Positions 32,986 to 42,145 of a stretch of 64,000 nucleotides of DNA are shown here, piece by piece. The DNA lies in assembly GCF_028747205.1 (NCBI RefSeq), contig NZ_CP112880.1, forward strand, positions 744,001 to 808,000. The letters are read 5' to 3'. The first letter of the stretch is position 1; each line of letters starts with the position of its first letter. The DNA comes from Streptomyces sp. CA-278952. Lineage in GTDB: Bacteria > Actinomycetota > Actinomycetes > Streptomycetales > Streptomycetaceae. A program made the position numbers and the translations under genes. The notes under the pieces were generated by a model. It made no database searches. It worked only from the letters and a program-made list of their open reading frames with translations, and was not told where the DNA came from.

Positions 32986-33399
32986 ATGGACATCGCCACG
33001 GTCGTGTGGTCGGCCGCCTGTGACACCTGCGGGGCGGATCTGCGCTGTTCGGGTACGCAGGCCGTGATGGACGACCGCCTGTGGTGGGACGAGGAGCACC
33101 AGTGCTCCCGCTGCGACTCGACGGTGCTGGTGTGCGACGGCGAACTTCCCGACCACCTGCGTGCCCGCATGCTCGCCGAGCACGGCGCAGCCCGATTGGT
33201 CCTTGCGGAAGCCCCTGTCCGCCGCCTGCCGGTCCTCCGCGCACTGCGGGCCGACGGCGGGCGGACGCTCCCCCAGGCGCGGGCGCTGCTGGAGCTGATA
33301 CTCGACGGCGGCCACCACGGCACCGGGCCCGAGATGGAACTGCTGGCGCAGAGACTCCGCGCGGCGGGCATCGCGGCCGAAGCGGTGCGGCAGCCGTAG
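32986..33399 (+). CDS. Small zinc-ribbon-like protein of unknown function
   Basis: A 137-residue protein. CDTCGADLRC and CSRCDSTVLVC provide two Cys-x-x-Cys knuckles about 35 residues apart, consistent with a zinc ribbon. The C-terminal half is helical and ends with LAQRLRAAGIAAEAV, which recalls ribosomal L7/L12-like helices found in similar actinobacterial proteins. GGGAGGGG precedes the ATG. Not recognised further. Confidence 0.75.
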   Translation: MDIATVVWSAACDTCGADLRCSGTQAVMDDRLWWDEEHQCSRCDSTVLVCDGELPDHLRARMLAEHGAARLVLAEAPVRRLPVLRALRADGGRTLPQARALLELILDGGHHGTGPEMELLAQRLRAAGIAAEAVRQP

Positions 33400-33445
33400 G
33401 GCGTGTCCGGAGGGAGCGACGCACCCCGGCACCCGTGACGCGGCC

Positions 33446-33472
33446 GTGCCGGGCAGGAGGCCTGCCCGGCAC
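33446..33472. terminator. Bidirectional hairpin terminator
   Basis: GTGCCGGGCAGG (33446-33457), loop AGG, and CCTGCCCGGCAC (33461-33472) are perfect 12-base arms between two convergent genes. Confidence 0.8.
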
Positions 33473-33511
33473 GTACCGTTCTCCCGCCTTCTGCCGCCCC
33501 TCGGGCTGCCC

Positions 33512-34342
33512 TCAGTCCTGTGCGGACACCGCGCCCAGCAGATCCCGGATGTGCGCCGCCGCGGCGCGGAACTCCGGGCGGCCCAACGTCTCGCTGTAGT
33601 CGCGCTCGGCGGGCAGGCCCACCTCGATGATCTCCGTGACGGTGCCGGGGCGCGGGCTCATCACCACGACCCGGTCGGCCAGGTAGACGGCCTCCGAGAT
33701 GGAGTGGGTGACCAGCAGGACCGTGGTGCCGGTGGTCCGCCAGATCCGGTTCAGCTCGGTGTTCATCTGCTCGCGGGTGAGGGCGTCGAGCGCGCCGAAC
33801 GGCTCGTCCATCAGGAGGACCGGCGGTTCGTGGAGCAACGCCCGGCAGAGAGCGACGCGTTGCTGCATACCGCCGGAGAGTTCGTGCGGATAGGCGTCCT
33901 CGAATCCGGTCAGTCCGGTCATCCGGATCAGGTCGTCCGCCCTGCCGCGCGCCACCGCCGGCTCCATGTGGCGGATCTCCGCCTGGAGCAGGATGTTGCG
34001 CAGCGCCGAGCGCCATTCCAGCAGGGCCGCCCGCTGGAAGACGTAACCGATGTCGTGCCGGGGCCCGGTGACGCGCTCGCCGCCGAGGAGGACCTCCCCC
34101 GAGGAGGCGGTGAGCAGGCCGGCCACCAGCTTGAGGAGGGTGGACTTGCCGCACCCGGACGGCCCCACGATGGCGACGAACTCCCCCGGCGCCACGTCCA
34201 GCGACACATCGCCGATCGCGGTGACGTCGCGCTTCTTGCCGCGGAAGCGGACCGACACGTCCGCGAGCCGGACCGCCGCCGCCGGGCCCGCCCCGCCGGC
34301 CGACCCGGCGCGAGGCGTCGTCTGCTGCTTCTGCATCGTCAT
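33512..34342 (-). CDS. ABC importer ATPase (nitrate/sulfonate/thiamine-precursor type)
   Basis: A 276-residue ATP-binding protein. GPSGCGKSTLLKLVAG is Walker A, LSGGMQQRVALCRALL the signature, PPVLLMDEPFGALDALTRE Walker B, and VTHSISEAVYLADRV the switch His. The EAVYLADRV ending is typical of SsuB/TauB/ThiZ-like ATPases. It overlaps the binding-protein gene by four bases and is the last gene of the operon. Confidence 0.92.
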   Translation of the reverse strand: MTMQKQQTTPRAGSAGGAGPAAAVRLADVSVRFRGKKRDVTAIGDVSLDVAPGEFVAIVGPSGCGKSTLLKLVAGLLTASSGEVLLGGERVTGPRHDIGYVFQRAALLEWRSALRNILLQAEIRHMEPAVARGRADDLIRMTGLTGFEDAYPHELSGGMQQRVALCRALLHEPPVLLMDEPFGALDALTREQMNTELNRIWRTTGTTVLLVTHSISEAVYLADRVVVMSPRPGTVTEIIEVGLPAERDYSETLGRPEFRAAAAHIRDLLGAVSAQD

Positions 34343-35361
34343 CCCTTCAGCGCCTTATCGGTGTCCCAGTACTCCGCCACGGTCTTCGGCTTCGTGACCA
34401 TGCCGGCCTCGGCGAACACGTCGATGGTCTGCTGCCAGTCCGCCTCGGTGTTGACGCCCGGCGCCTTGCCCTCGGTGGCCGCCGTGTGGAGCAGGGTCAA
34501 CGTCGTCGCGAACTGCTCGGACAGCACGGCCTTCGGCGGCAGTTGCTCGGAGGCTCCTTCCATCGCCGCCACGGCCGGCTCGGGCGCCTTCTCGGCAGCC
34601 GCCCACGCCTCGCTGACCGCCTCCACCATGCGCTCCGCCACCTCCGGCTTCGAGGTGAGGAGCTTCTGCCCGGCGAGCAGCCCGTTGGAGTAGAAGTTGA
34701 GCCCGTGCTCGGAGAACCGGATGTAGGAGACCGGCTTCTTGGCCTTGTCCTGCATGATCGGGCCCTGGTCGCTCGCGTAGCCGAGCAGCCCGTCGGTCTT
34801 CCCCGAGATCACCGCGGCGATCTTGCCCGCCGGGTCGGTGTTCTGGACGGTGACGTCCGATTCCCCCAGGCCGTTCTTCTTCAGGAAGATCGGGAAGGTC
34901 TTGGACAGCGCGTCCCCGGCCGTCCCGGCGATCGTCCGCCCCTTCAGGTCGGCCGGCCCGCCGATGCCCTTGGCGTCGAAGGACTGCACGGAGGCGGGGG
35001 TGGTCTGGAGGAAGACGCCGAGGCTCTTCACCTGGACGCCCTGGTCGACGCCCGCGAGCAGGGCCGGGGTGTCGGCCCAGCCGAAGTCACTCTGCCCGGC
35101 GGCCGTCGCCTGGACCGTCTTCTGGGAGCCCTGGCCCGCCCGGATGTCCAGGTCGATGCCGTGCTTCTCGAAGATCTTCTGCTGCTTGCCGTAGTAGAAC
35201 GGCGCGTGTTCGCCGTACGGATACCAGTTCAGGGTCAGCGTGACCTTGTCCAGCTTCTTGCCGGAGTCACTGGTACTGGTCGACGCGTCATCGCCGCCGC
35301 AGGCGGTGGCGGCCACCAGGGCGAGGGGTACGACACCGATCAGGAGTCTGCGCGCATGCAT
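34339..35361 (-). CDS. ABC importer substrate-binding lipoprotein (NMT1/THI5-like)
   Basis: A 340-residue lipoprotein: signal peptide and lipobox ATAC-GG at about residue 21. The mature part (LTLNWYPYGEHAPFYYGKQQ, then GQGSQKTVQATAAGQSDFGW) is the NMT1/SsuA-like periplasmic-binding fold, whose members carry thiamine pyrimidine precursors, sulfonates or nitrate. The NWYPYGEHAPFY start is close to pyrimidine-binding ThiY-like proteins, but LacI control and the sugar genes in the same regulon make another ligand possible. Confidence 0.88.
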   Translation of the reverse strand: MHARRLLIGVVPLALVAATACGGDDASTSTSDSGKKLDKVTLTLNWYPYGEHAPFYYGKQQKIFEKHGIDLDIRAGQGSQKTVQATAAGQSDFGWADTPALLAGVDQGVQVKSLGVFLQTTPASVQSFDAKGIGGPADLKGRTIAGTAGDALSKTFPIFLKKNGLGESDVTVQNTDPAGKIAAVISGKTDGLLGYASDQGPIMQDKAKKPVSYIRFSEHGLNFYSNGLLAGQKLLTSKPEVAERMVEAVSEAWAAAEKAPEPAVAAMEGASEQLPPKAVLSEQFATTLTLLHTAATEGKAPGVNTEADWQQTIDVFAEAGMVTKPKTVAEYWDTDKALKG

Positions 35362-35387
35362 GGGCTGGCCCTTCTCGCGACGGGGAT

Positions 35388-36251
35388 TCAGAACGAGGTG
35401 GTGGCCGAGGACTCACGCCGGCTGGCGTGCCACGGCAGGAGCAGCTTCTCGGCGATCTCGACGATGACGAACAGCACGACGCCGATCAGCGACATCACCA
35501 GCAGCCCCGCGAAGAGCATCGGGGTGTCGAGGTTGCCGTTGGCCTGGAGGATGACGTAACCGAGCCCTTCGTTCGCCCCGACGAACTCGCCGACGACCGC
35601 ACCGGTCACCGCGAGGGTGACGGCCACCTTGAGTCCGGAGAACAGGTGGGGCAGGGAGGCCGGGAACCGGATCTTCACGAAGGTCTGCCAGGGCTTCGCC
35701 CCCATGGTGGCGGACAGTTGGAGCATCTCGGGGTCGACCGCCTTGAGTCCGGTGACCATCGAGATCACCACGGGGAAGAAGGCGATGAGGACGGCGATGA
35801 GGATCTTGGGGGCGATGCCGAACCCGAGCCACACCACGAACAGCGGCGCGATGGCGATCTTCGGCACAACCTGGGCGAAGAGCAGGATCGGGTAGAGCGT
35901 GCGCTCCACCGTCGAGGAGTAGACCATCACCACCGCGGCGAGCACACCGACGGCGACCGCGATGACGAAGCCGAGGAGCGTCTCGTACGTCGTCACCCAG
36001 GTGTGCTGCCAGAGGTACCCGGTCTTCGAGGTCAGGACGTCGAGCGTGGCGCCGGGCGACGGCACGAGATAGGGCTCGATCAGCTCGGCCGCCGCGATCG
36101 CCCACCAGACCACCAGGGCGGCCAGCAGCAGGGTGAGAGGCCGCCAGCTCTGCTCCGCCGCTCGGGCGAGCCGTTCCCCGGTCGTGGGGCCGTCCCTGCG
36201 GGCGACCCCCGCCACATCGGCGGGGCGCTTGGCCAATGCGCTCTGGCTCAC
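35388..36251 (-). CDS. ABC importer permease
   Basis: A 287-residue inner-membrane protein with six predicted segments of the SsuC/TauC type. The EAA loop is SATMGAKPWQTFVKIRFPAS, and GAVVGEFVGANEGLGYVI is the conserved next helix. GTG at 36249-36251 follows GGGAG and is preferred over the longer frame, which has no ribosome site. First gene of the importer operon; the LacI palindromes lie about 70-100 bases upstream. Confidence 0.9.
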   Translation of the reverse strand: MSQSALAKRPADVAGVARRDGPTTGERLARAAEQSWRPLTLLLAALVVWWAIAAAELIEPYLVPSPGATLDVLTSKTGYLWQHTWVTTYETLLGFVIAVAVGVLAAVVMVYSSTVERTLYPILLFAQVVPKIAIAPLFVVWLGFGIAPKILIAVLIAFFPVVISMVTGLKAVDPEMLQLSATMGAKPWQTFVKIRFPASLPHLFSGLKVAVTLAVTGAVVGEFVGANEGLGYVILQANGNLDTPMLFAGLLVMSLIGVVLFVIVEIAEKLLLPWHASRRESSATTSF

Positions 36252-36322
36252 GATGAACTCCCTGGACTTCGGGGGCAGTTGTGGAGACCTGTGCAAGGGT
36301 GCGATGCTGCGGGCCCATCCCG

Positions 36323-36349
36323 TGAAGGCGCTTTCAGAAAGCGCTTTCT
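36323..36349. promoter_or_regulatory. Double LacI-type operator between importer and regulator
   Basis: The perfect palindrome AGAAAGCGCTTTCT (36336-36349) is directly preceded by an imperfect copy, GAAGGCGCTTTC (36323-36335 region). It lies in the divergent promoter region of the importer operon and the LacI gene, and equals the site at 28414. Confidence 0.8.
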
Positions 36350-36369
36350 GGTAGGGTGCCGCCACGCTA

Positions 36370-37530
36370 ATGACTGCTCCCTCGCACGGTCAAGAGGTCG
36401 TCCCGAAGTTTCGGGGCCCTGCCACCACCGCACCCCTGGGGGTCGAGTTGAGTGAACGGGAAACACCGGTCCACCCCGATACGCGACGCCGGGCCCCCGC
36501 CGCCCATGTGACGCTCGACGCGGTGGCGCGCGAGGCGGGCGTCTCGCTCGCCACCGCGTCCCGGGCGCTGAACGGCACCACCCGGGTCCGCGACGACCTG
36601 CGGGAGCGGGTCCGCGCGGCGGCCGATCTCCTCGGCTACATCCCCAACGCCCACGCCCAGGCCCTCGCCAGCCCCGAGGGCAACCGTACGGTTGGGCTGA
36701 TCTGCCACGACGTCGGCGACCCCTACTTCGCGGGCATCGCCAGTGGAGTGATGCGCGCGGCCGCCGATCAGGACCTGCTGGTGATGCTGGCCTCCACCTT
36801 CCGCGAACCCGCCCGGGAGATCGCGTACGTCTCGATGCTGCGCGCCCAGCGGGCCCGGGCCATCCTGCTGATCGGCTCCGGCTTCCAGGACCGGGCCTGG
36901 GAGCGGGCGATGGACGCGGAGCTGGAGCCGTACGTCCGGGCGGGCGGGCGGGTCGCGGTGGTCAGCCGGCACCGGAGCTTGCGGGTGGACACCGTGCAGC
37001 CGGAGAACCGGGCCGGGGCGGCGGCGCTCGCGGCCTCGCTGGTGGCGCTGGGGCACCGGGAGTTCGCGGTGCTGAGCGGGCCTGGCGAACTGACCACGGT
37101 GGCCGACCGGTTGGCAGGGTTTCGCGAGGGGCTCGCGAGGGCGGGCATCACCCTGGAGCGGGTGGTGCGGGGCGCGTTCACCCGGGAGGGCGGACACGCG
37201 GCGGCACGACAGCTGCTGGCCTCCGGGGGCTCGCGGCCGACCTGCGTGTTCGCGGTGACCGACGTGATGGCCGTCGGCGCGCTCGCCGCGCTGCGGGAGG
37301 CCGGCGTACGCGTCCCGGAGGACATGTCGCTCGCGGGGTTCGACGACATCCCCGTCGTACGCGAGGTGTCGCCGCCGCTGACCACGGTGGCGCTGCCGCT
37401 CACGGAGATGGGCGAGCAGGTGATCGCCCTCGCGTTGCGGACACCGTCGGCGACGGGGCGTTCCCGGGTGCTGCGGATCGAGGGGAACGTGGTCCTGCGG
37501 GGCAGCACCGGCGCTCCGCCCGGGAGTTGA
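36370..37530 (+). CDS. LacI-family transcriptional regulator
   Basis: A 386-residue regulator. VTLDAVAREAGVSLATASRA, then LNGTTRVRDDLRERV, is the LacI HTH and YIPNAHAQALAS the hinge. The sugar-binding core contains VGLICHDVGDPYFAGIASGV and the C-terminal SLAGFDDIPVVREVSPPLTT. The ATG at 36370 lacks a ribosome site; an in-frame TTG at 36448 after GGGGGTCGAG would remove a 26-residue tail and is an attractive alternative. It probably represses itself, the importer and the ThuA/PQQ-isomerase operon through the shared palindrome. Confidence 0.9.
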   Translation: MTAPSHGQEVVPKFRGPATTAPLGVELSERETPVHPDTRRRAPAAHVTLDAVAREAGVSLATASRALNGTTRVRDDLRERVRAAADLLGYIPNAHAQALASPEGNRTVGLICHDVGDPYFAGIASGVMRAAADQDLLVMLASTFREPAREIAYVSMLRAQRARAILLIGSGFQDRAWERAMDAELEPYVRAGGRVAVVSRHRSLRVDTVQPENRAGAAALAASLVALGHREFAVLSGPGELTTVADRLAGFREGLARAGITLERVVRGAFTREGGHAAARQLLASGGSRPTCVFAVTDVMAVGALAALREAGVRVPEDMSLAGFDDIPVVREVSPPLTTVALPLTEMGEQVIALALRTPSATGRSRVLRIEGNVVLRGSTGAPPGS

Positions 37531-37554
37531 GCACGGCACCACCTGCGGGGCGGG

Positions 37555-38139
37555 TCAGAGGGGGTGGTGGCCCTCCCGGTCGTCGATCTGGCGGACGAGT
37601 TCATGGGCGAGCGACTTGATGGTGTCGAGCCCGGCCCGGCCCCAGGGGCGCGGCACGGTGTCGACGGCACAGACGGTGCCCAGCGCGATGCCGGTGCGGT
37701 CGATCAGCGGCGCCCCGAGGTAGGAGCGGATGCCTATGTCGTCCACCACCGGATTGCCCGCGAAGCGCGGGTAGTCGCAGACGTCGTCCAGGACGAGGGC
37801 CTTGCGCCGGACGAGGACGTGCGGGCAGTAGCCGTGGTCGCGGGCCAGGTACCGGCTGCTGCGGTTGCTGCCCGCCGCCGCCGAACCGAGGTCCTGGCCG
37901 CCCCGGTTGCCCGCCGGGGTGTGCAGCCCCGCGAAGAACTGCCGGTTCTCGTCGATGAAGTTGACCATCGAGAAGGGGGTGGCGGTGACTTCGGCCACCT
38001 TGTCGGCGAAGGCGTCGAAGTTGTCGTAGGAGGCGTCGGGGCGTTCGCCGAGATCCAGCTTGCGCAGCCGCTGCGCACGGGCCGGGCCGTGCCGGTCGGT
38101 GGGTGTCAGGAGCATCCGGCCGGTGGCGAAGGATGTCAC
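37555..38139 (-). CDS. GAF-domain protein of the conservon operon
   Basis: A 194-residue protein with a single GAF domain (about residues 45-185): FSMVNFIDENRQFFAGLHTP, then YCPHVLVRRKALVLDDVCDY and YLGAPLIDRTGIALGTVCAV. GAF domains bind small ligands or tetrapyrroles. GTG at 38137-38139 overlaps the CvnD stop, so it is the fifth gene of this conservon and may feed a signal into it. Confidence 0.85.
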   Translation of the reverse strand: MTSFATGRMLLTPTDRHGPARAQRLRKLDLGERPDASYDNFDAFADKVAEVTATPFSMVNFIDENRQFFAGLHTPAGNRGGQDLGSAAAGSNRSSRYLARDHGYCPHVLVRRKALVLDDVCDYPRFAGNPVVDDIGIRSYLGAPLIDRTGIALGTVCAVDTVPRPWGRAGLDTIKSLAHELVRQIDDREGHHPL

Positions 38140-38759
38140 GGGTGGGCTCCGAAGGTCTGCAGTGGGGCGGGCGCCGTGGTGGCGTTGATGAGGTGTTGTA
38201 CGAGGGTGACGAGGGCGCCCGTGCCGGAGCTGCCGATCCGGGCGTCGCACAGGACGACGGGCACCTCGGGCCCGAGGTCGAGCGCGGCGCGGACCTCGTC
38301 CGGCTCGTAGCGGTAGGCGCCGTCGAACTCGTTGACGGCGACGATGAAACCGATGCCGCGCCGTTCGAAGAAGTCCACGGCGGCGAAGCATTCGGCCAGG
38401 CGCCGGGTGTCGGCCAGCACCACGGCCCCGAGCGCGCCCTGGGAGAGTTCGTCCCACATGAACCAGAAACGTTCCTGGCCCGGTGTGCCGAACAGGTAGA
38501 GCACGTGCTGCTCGGAGAGGGTGATGCGGCCGAAGTCCATGGCGACGGTGGTGGCCGTCTTGGACTCGACGCCCTCCAGATCGTCCGTCCCCACGCTGAC
38601 CTGGGTCAGCAGTTCCTCGGTGGACAGCGGGGCGATCTCGCTGACCGCGCCCACGAACGTCGTTTTGCCGACCCCGAATCCACCGGCGACCAGGACTTTC
38701 AGTGCCACGGGGAAGAAATCGGAGGTTCGGGTGCGGTCAGAGCTGTCGTCGTAAACCAT
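38136..38759 (-). CDS. cvnD: Conservon GTPase CvnD
   Basis: A 207-residue Ras-like GTPase. VLVAGGFGVGKTTFVGAVSE is the P-loop, FGTPGQERFWFMWDEL the switch II, and VAVNEFDGAYRY replaces the usual NKxD. It belongs to the ATP/GTP-binding protein of Streptomyces conservons, which acts with the CvnA-C membrane-associated complex in a G-protein-like switch. ATG at 38757-38759 lies inside the end of cvnC. Confidence 0.92.
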   Translation of the reverse strand: MVYDDSSDRTRTSDFFPVALKVLVAGGFGVGKTTFVGAVSEIAPLSTEELLTQVSVGTDDLEGVESKTATTVAMDFGRITLSEQHVLYLFGTPGQERFWFMWDELSQGALGAVVLADTRRLAECFAAVDFFERRGIGFIVAVNEFDGAYRYEPDEVRAALDLGPEVPVVLCDARIGSSGTGALVTLVQHLINATTAPAPLQTFGAHP

Positions 38760-39108
38760 CGAGCACTGCCTCCAGCAGGGATCGGTCGGTGGGCATGTCA
38801 TGGAAGGCGGGAGCGTGCGCGGTGACCGCGCCGCAGGCGACCAGGTCGGAGAGGATGACCTTGGCGACGACCGCGGGCAGCCGGAGGTGTGCGGCGATCT
38901 CGGCGACGGACATCGGCCCTTCGCACATGCCGAGGGCCACGGTGTGCTCCGGGCCGAGCGGAATGTCCGGCTCGATGCCCGTGGCCATGATCAGGGACAG
39001 CAGGTCGAACGCGGTGGACGGCCGGGTGCGGCCGTTGCTGATCGTGTACGGGCGGATCAGCCGGCCGGCCGCGTCGTCGAGCAGGGGCCCGTCCTGCGGG
39101 GCCGGCAT
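38737..39108 (-). CDS. cvnC: Conservon DUF742 protein CvnC
   Basis: A 123-residue protein with the DUF742 pattern: RLIRPYTISNGRTRPSTAFD at the start, and a winged-helix-like middle (MSVAEIAAHLRLPAVVAKVI, then LSDLVACGAV). In conservons it bridges CvnB and the GTPase. It starts two bases after the cvnB stop and overlaps cvnD by 23 bases. Confidence 0.92.
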   Translation of the reverse strand: MPAPQDGPLLDDAAGRLIRPYTISNGRTRPSTAFDLLSLIMATGIEPDIPLGPEHTVALGMCEGPMSVAEIAAHLRLPAVVAKVILSDLVACGAVTAHAPAFHDMPTDRSLLEAVLDGLRRQL

Positions 39109-39110
39109 CC

Positions 39111-39545
39111 TCAGTGCCCCGGGGTGAACGGCGACCCGGTCGGCTGCCGGGGCGGGGTCGTCAGATAGGGGCGGACGCTCTTGACCAGCATCGCCATCTC
39201 GTAGCCGAGCACCGCGGCGTCCGCCTCGCGTCCCGAGAGGACGGCGAGACAGGTGCCGGATCCGGCGGTGGAGACGAACAGGAGCGTGGAGTCCAGCTCG
39301 ACGACCACCTGCCGTACGTCCCCGTTGTCGCCGAAGCGGGCCCCGGCACTGCGGCCCAGCGAGTAGAGGCCGGCGGCCAGGGCCGCCATGTGGTCGGCGC
39401 TGTCGGGGTCCATGCCGTGCACGGATTTCACCAGCCCGTCGGCGGAGAGCAGGACCGCGCTGCGTGTGTAGGGCACGCGTTGGACCAGTCCGCTCAGCAG
39501 CCAGTCCAGGTCCGAGACCTGACCGGACGGCATTTCGGTCGTCAT
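39111..39545 (-). CDS. cvnB: Conservon roadblock/LC7 protein CvnB
   Basis: A 144-residue roadblock-fold protein: DLDWLLSGLVQRVPYTRSAV, then LLSADGLVKSVHGMD and HMAALAAGLYSLGRSAGARF. Roadblock proteins of conservons interact with the GTPase and the kinase-like CvnA. ATG at 39543-39545 overlaps the cvnA stop. Confidence 0.93.
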   Translation of the reverse strand: MTTEMPSGQVSDLDWLLSGLVQRVPYTRSAVLLSADGLVKSVHGMDPDSADHMAALAAGLYSLGRSAGARFGDNGDVRQVVVELDSTLLFVSTAGSGTCLAVLSGREADAAVLGYEMAMLVKSVRPYLTTPPRQPTGSPFTPGH

Positions 39546-41722
39546 GGTGTCTGCTCCTTGAAGGTGGCGTCTTTCCGGGGTTCCGGGACAACCCGGCCCG
39601 GCAGGAAGGGGTCGGCCGCGAACGCTCCGGGCTCGCCCGGCCCGCGGTCGTGGGCGCTCCCGGCGTGGGTGCCGCGCCGGTACGCGGGGCCGTCGTGCGG
39701 GTACGCGTCGGGCGGGTAGCTGTCCGGCACGGGCAGGCCGGCCGCGGGCAGTACGTGGTCCGGCCGCGACGCCCCGGCCGGGCCCGGGAGGTCGGTCGGG
39801 GCGGAGAGGTCGGTCGGGGCGGGGGCTCCGCGTACGGGAAGGGGCGAGAGGGACTCCAGCGGGGCGTCGAGGGCGGTCTGCCCCCCGGTCCCCGTGCCGC
39901 CGGGGCCCCCGTATCCGCCGTCGGAGCTCTCTTCCTGGGCGGTCCGGGCCTCGGCGAGATCGACGCCGCGCCGGAAGGCCGCCATGAGACCCGGGTCGTG
40001 CGTGGCGTGCTCGTCCTCGACGCGCGGGGCGGGTGGTTCGCGCAACTGCGGGACGAGGGACTCCTGGTTCGTCCGCTTGGGCAGTTCGGGCCGGGAGCGG
40101 GACGGAGCCGGACGGTCGTCGCGCTCCTGGGCGGCCGCCGGGGCGGGCCGGCCGTCGTGCTCGGGCGGGGAGGCGTGCTCGGGCGGGGAGGCGTGCGGAG
40201 TGGGGCGGTCGACGCGTTCGGCGCGCAGCGGGAGGGGTGGGGCGTCGCCCTCGGGCCGTTGCGGGCGGCCGTTCTGCGGGGGATCGCCCGCCGACGACCG
40301 CGGGCTGCCGTTGTGGCCTTGGCCGGGCCTCTGGTGCGACCCGCCCGTGGACGTCCGGGCCGGATGCGAAGGCCGGGCCGTACCGCTCTGCGGTGGGGCG
40401 GCTGCGGGAGCCTGGGCCTCGACCGGCGGCCGGTGCACGGCGCCGGGGGGCGGTACGGGCACGGCGTCGGGCGACCGGGGGGCGTCGGGGTCGGTCCCGA
40501 GCAGCGACTGCGGGAGTACCAGCACCGCCTGCGTACCGCCGTAGATGTTGCTCTGGAGGCGGACGGCGATGCCGTGGCGGCGGGCCAGGGCCGAGACGAC
40601 GAACAGGCCGATCCGGCCGTCCTGGAGCAGGTGGGCGACGTTGACCTGGTCGGGGTCGGAGAGCAGGGCGTTCATCCGCTTCTGCTCGTGGTCCGGCATT
40701 CCCAGGCCGCGGTCCTCCACCTCCAGGGCGAGGCCGGCCGTGACGTGCTGGACGCGCAGCAGGACCTGGGTGTGCGGGGCGGAGAACACCGTGGCGTTCT
40801 CGACCAGCTCGGCCAGTAGGTGGATCACGTCGGCGACGGCGTGGCCGCGCAGGGTGCCCTCCATCGGCGGGACCAGCTTGACCCGGGGGTAATGCTCGAC
40901 CTCGGCGATGGCCGAGCGGAGCACCTCGGTCATGGTGACCGGGTTGCTCCACTGCCGCCGGGAGACGGCCCCGCCGAGCACGGCGAGGTTCTCCGCGTGG
41001 CGGCGGATCCGGGTGGCGAGATGGTCGACGTGGAAGAGGCCCTTGAGGAGGTCGGGGTCCTCGACCTCGTGCTCCAGCTCGTCGAGGATCTGGATCTCGC
41101 GGTGGACGAGGGATTGCAGCCGTCGCGCGAGGTTGACGAAGACCTCGACTTTCTGGTCGTTGCCGGTGCTGCTGAAGAGCTGGGACGCCTGGACGACGGC
41201 GGCGAGGGCGGCTTCCTGGGCCCGCGCCATCTCCTGTCCGAGCAGGTCGAAGGCGTCGGCTCCGGGAGCGGGGGGCTGCGCGGGTGGCCGGGCGGCGACG
41301 GCTTCCCCGTTGCGGAGCTGCTCCATCACCCGTCGCAGCTCGGCCTGGCCCTGGGCGCTGGCGCGCCGGAGCGCGAGGGCCCGGTCGAGCACCTGGCCCG
41401 CGACGCGGTTGGCGCCGAGGTAGGCGGCCGCGACGGCGGCGACGGCGAGCGCGCCGGATCCGCCGAGCGCCGCCCAGAGGCTGGGCGAGGCGTCGACGGC
41501 TCCGGCCCGGACGGTGAAGATGACGGCCGCGGCGCCGCTGAGCACGGCGGCGATGGCGGGGAGCAGTGCGGTCCGCAGCAGCTGGGACCGTATGCGGGCG
41601 TCGGGGGGAGGCCCTGCGGCGCGCGGCCGGGCCGTGGCCGAGTGGGCGCGCGTGCCGGCGCGGCCGTGCCGCCCGCCTTCACGGCGGTCCGGTCGCGCGT
41701 CGGGTGCGCGAAGTTGAGACAT
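39542..41722 (-). CDS. cvnA: Conservon sensor-kinase-like membrane protein CvnA
   Basis: A 726-residue protein. Two transmembrane segments near the N-terminus (LLPAIAAVLSGAAAVIFTV and LGGSGALAVAAVAAAYLG) are followed by a helical dimerisation region. The GHKL ATPase core follows, with the N-box LLAELVENATVFSAPHTQV and G-box LEVEDRGLGMPD, without a clear phospho-acceptor His. The C-terminal 250 residues are a long Pro/Arg/Asp-rich disordered tail. It is the first gene of the conservon; GAGGAAGC precedes the ATG. Confidence 0.92.
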   Translation of the reverse strand: MSQLRAPDARPDRREGGRHGRAGTRAHSATARPRAAGPPPDARIRSQLLRTALLPAIAAVLSGAAAVIFTVRAGAVDASPSLWAALGGSGALAVAAVAAAYLGANRVAGQVLDRALALRRASAQGQAELRRVMEQLRNGEAVAARPPAQPPAPGADAFDLLGQEMARAQEAALAAVVQASQLFSSTGNDQKVEVFVNLARRLQSLVHREIQILDELEHEVEDPDLLKGLFHVDHLATRIRRHAENLAVLGGAVSRRQWSNPVTMTEVLRSAIAEVEHYPRVKLVPPMEGTLRGHAVADVIHLLAELVENATVFSAPHTQVLLRVQHVTAGLALEVEDRGLGMPDHEQKRMNALLSDPDQVNVAHLLQDGRIGLFVVSALARRHGIAVRLQSNIYGGTQAVLVLPQSLLGTDPDAPRSPDAVPVPPPGAVHRPPVEAQAPAAAPPQSGTARPSHPARTSTGGSHQRPGQGHNGSPRSSAGDPPQNGRPQRPEGDAPPLPLRAERVDRPTPHASPPEHASPPEHDGRPAPAAAQERDDRPAPSRSRPELPKRTNQESLVPQLREPPAPRVEDEHATHDPGLMAAFRRGVDLAEARTAQEESSDGGYGGPGGTGTGGQTALDAPLESLSPLPVRGAPAPTDLSAPTDLPGPAGASRPDHVLPAAGLPVPDSYPPDAYPHDGPAYRRGTHAGSAHDRGPGEPGAFAADPFLPGRVVPEPRKDATFKEQTP

Positions 41723-42145
41723 CAGCTTCCTCGGTACAGGGGGCACCGGGGGTCGGCGGTCGTGCCGGCGTCCATGCGGTGGCCCCTACGGTGGTCGGTC
41801 AGGCGCGGGTCATCGGTCGGGCGGGCCCGAACGTTATGAGCCCACCGTTGATCACCGGGCACACACGGTAGTCGTCAATGACGTATGCGCGACGGGCAGT
41901 TGTCGAACTTGCCCGCCATCCGTCCCACTCTGGTATGACCTCTCGCACGCACGCCCGATTGCGCCACCTTGACCCCGATTCGCACCGGAGCACCGACAGG
42001 CTGCCCACATGCTGGACACTTCAGGCCTGCCAGGGCCGTCCGACGGATGCCCGCGCGGGGTTCACCCGCAGGTAGGGGACCACTCGACGGGGCGAGAACG
42101 CGGCCGGTTACCATATGAGCGCCGCCTAGCTCGAAAGATAAACTT
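41723..42145. other. Divergent intergenic region between conservon and GAPDH
   Basis: This 423-base gap must hold the promoters of cvnA and the GAPDH gene. No coding frame with family similarity or a good ribosome site was found. An A/T-richer patch (CTCGAAAGATAAACTT) precedes the GAPDH start. No repeat was recognised. Confidence 0.5.

Noticed and set aside
41878..42075. Short plus-strand open frame between the conservon and GAPDH
   Set aside because: No ribosome site, no family resemblance and Arg/His-rich composition typical of chance frames.
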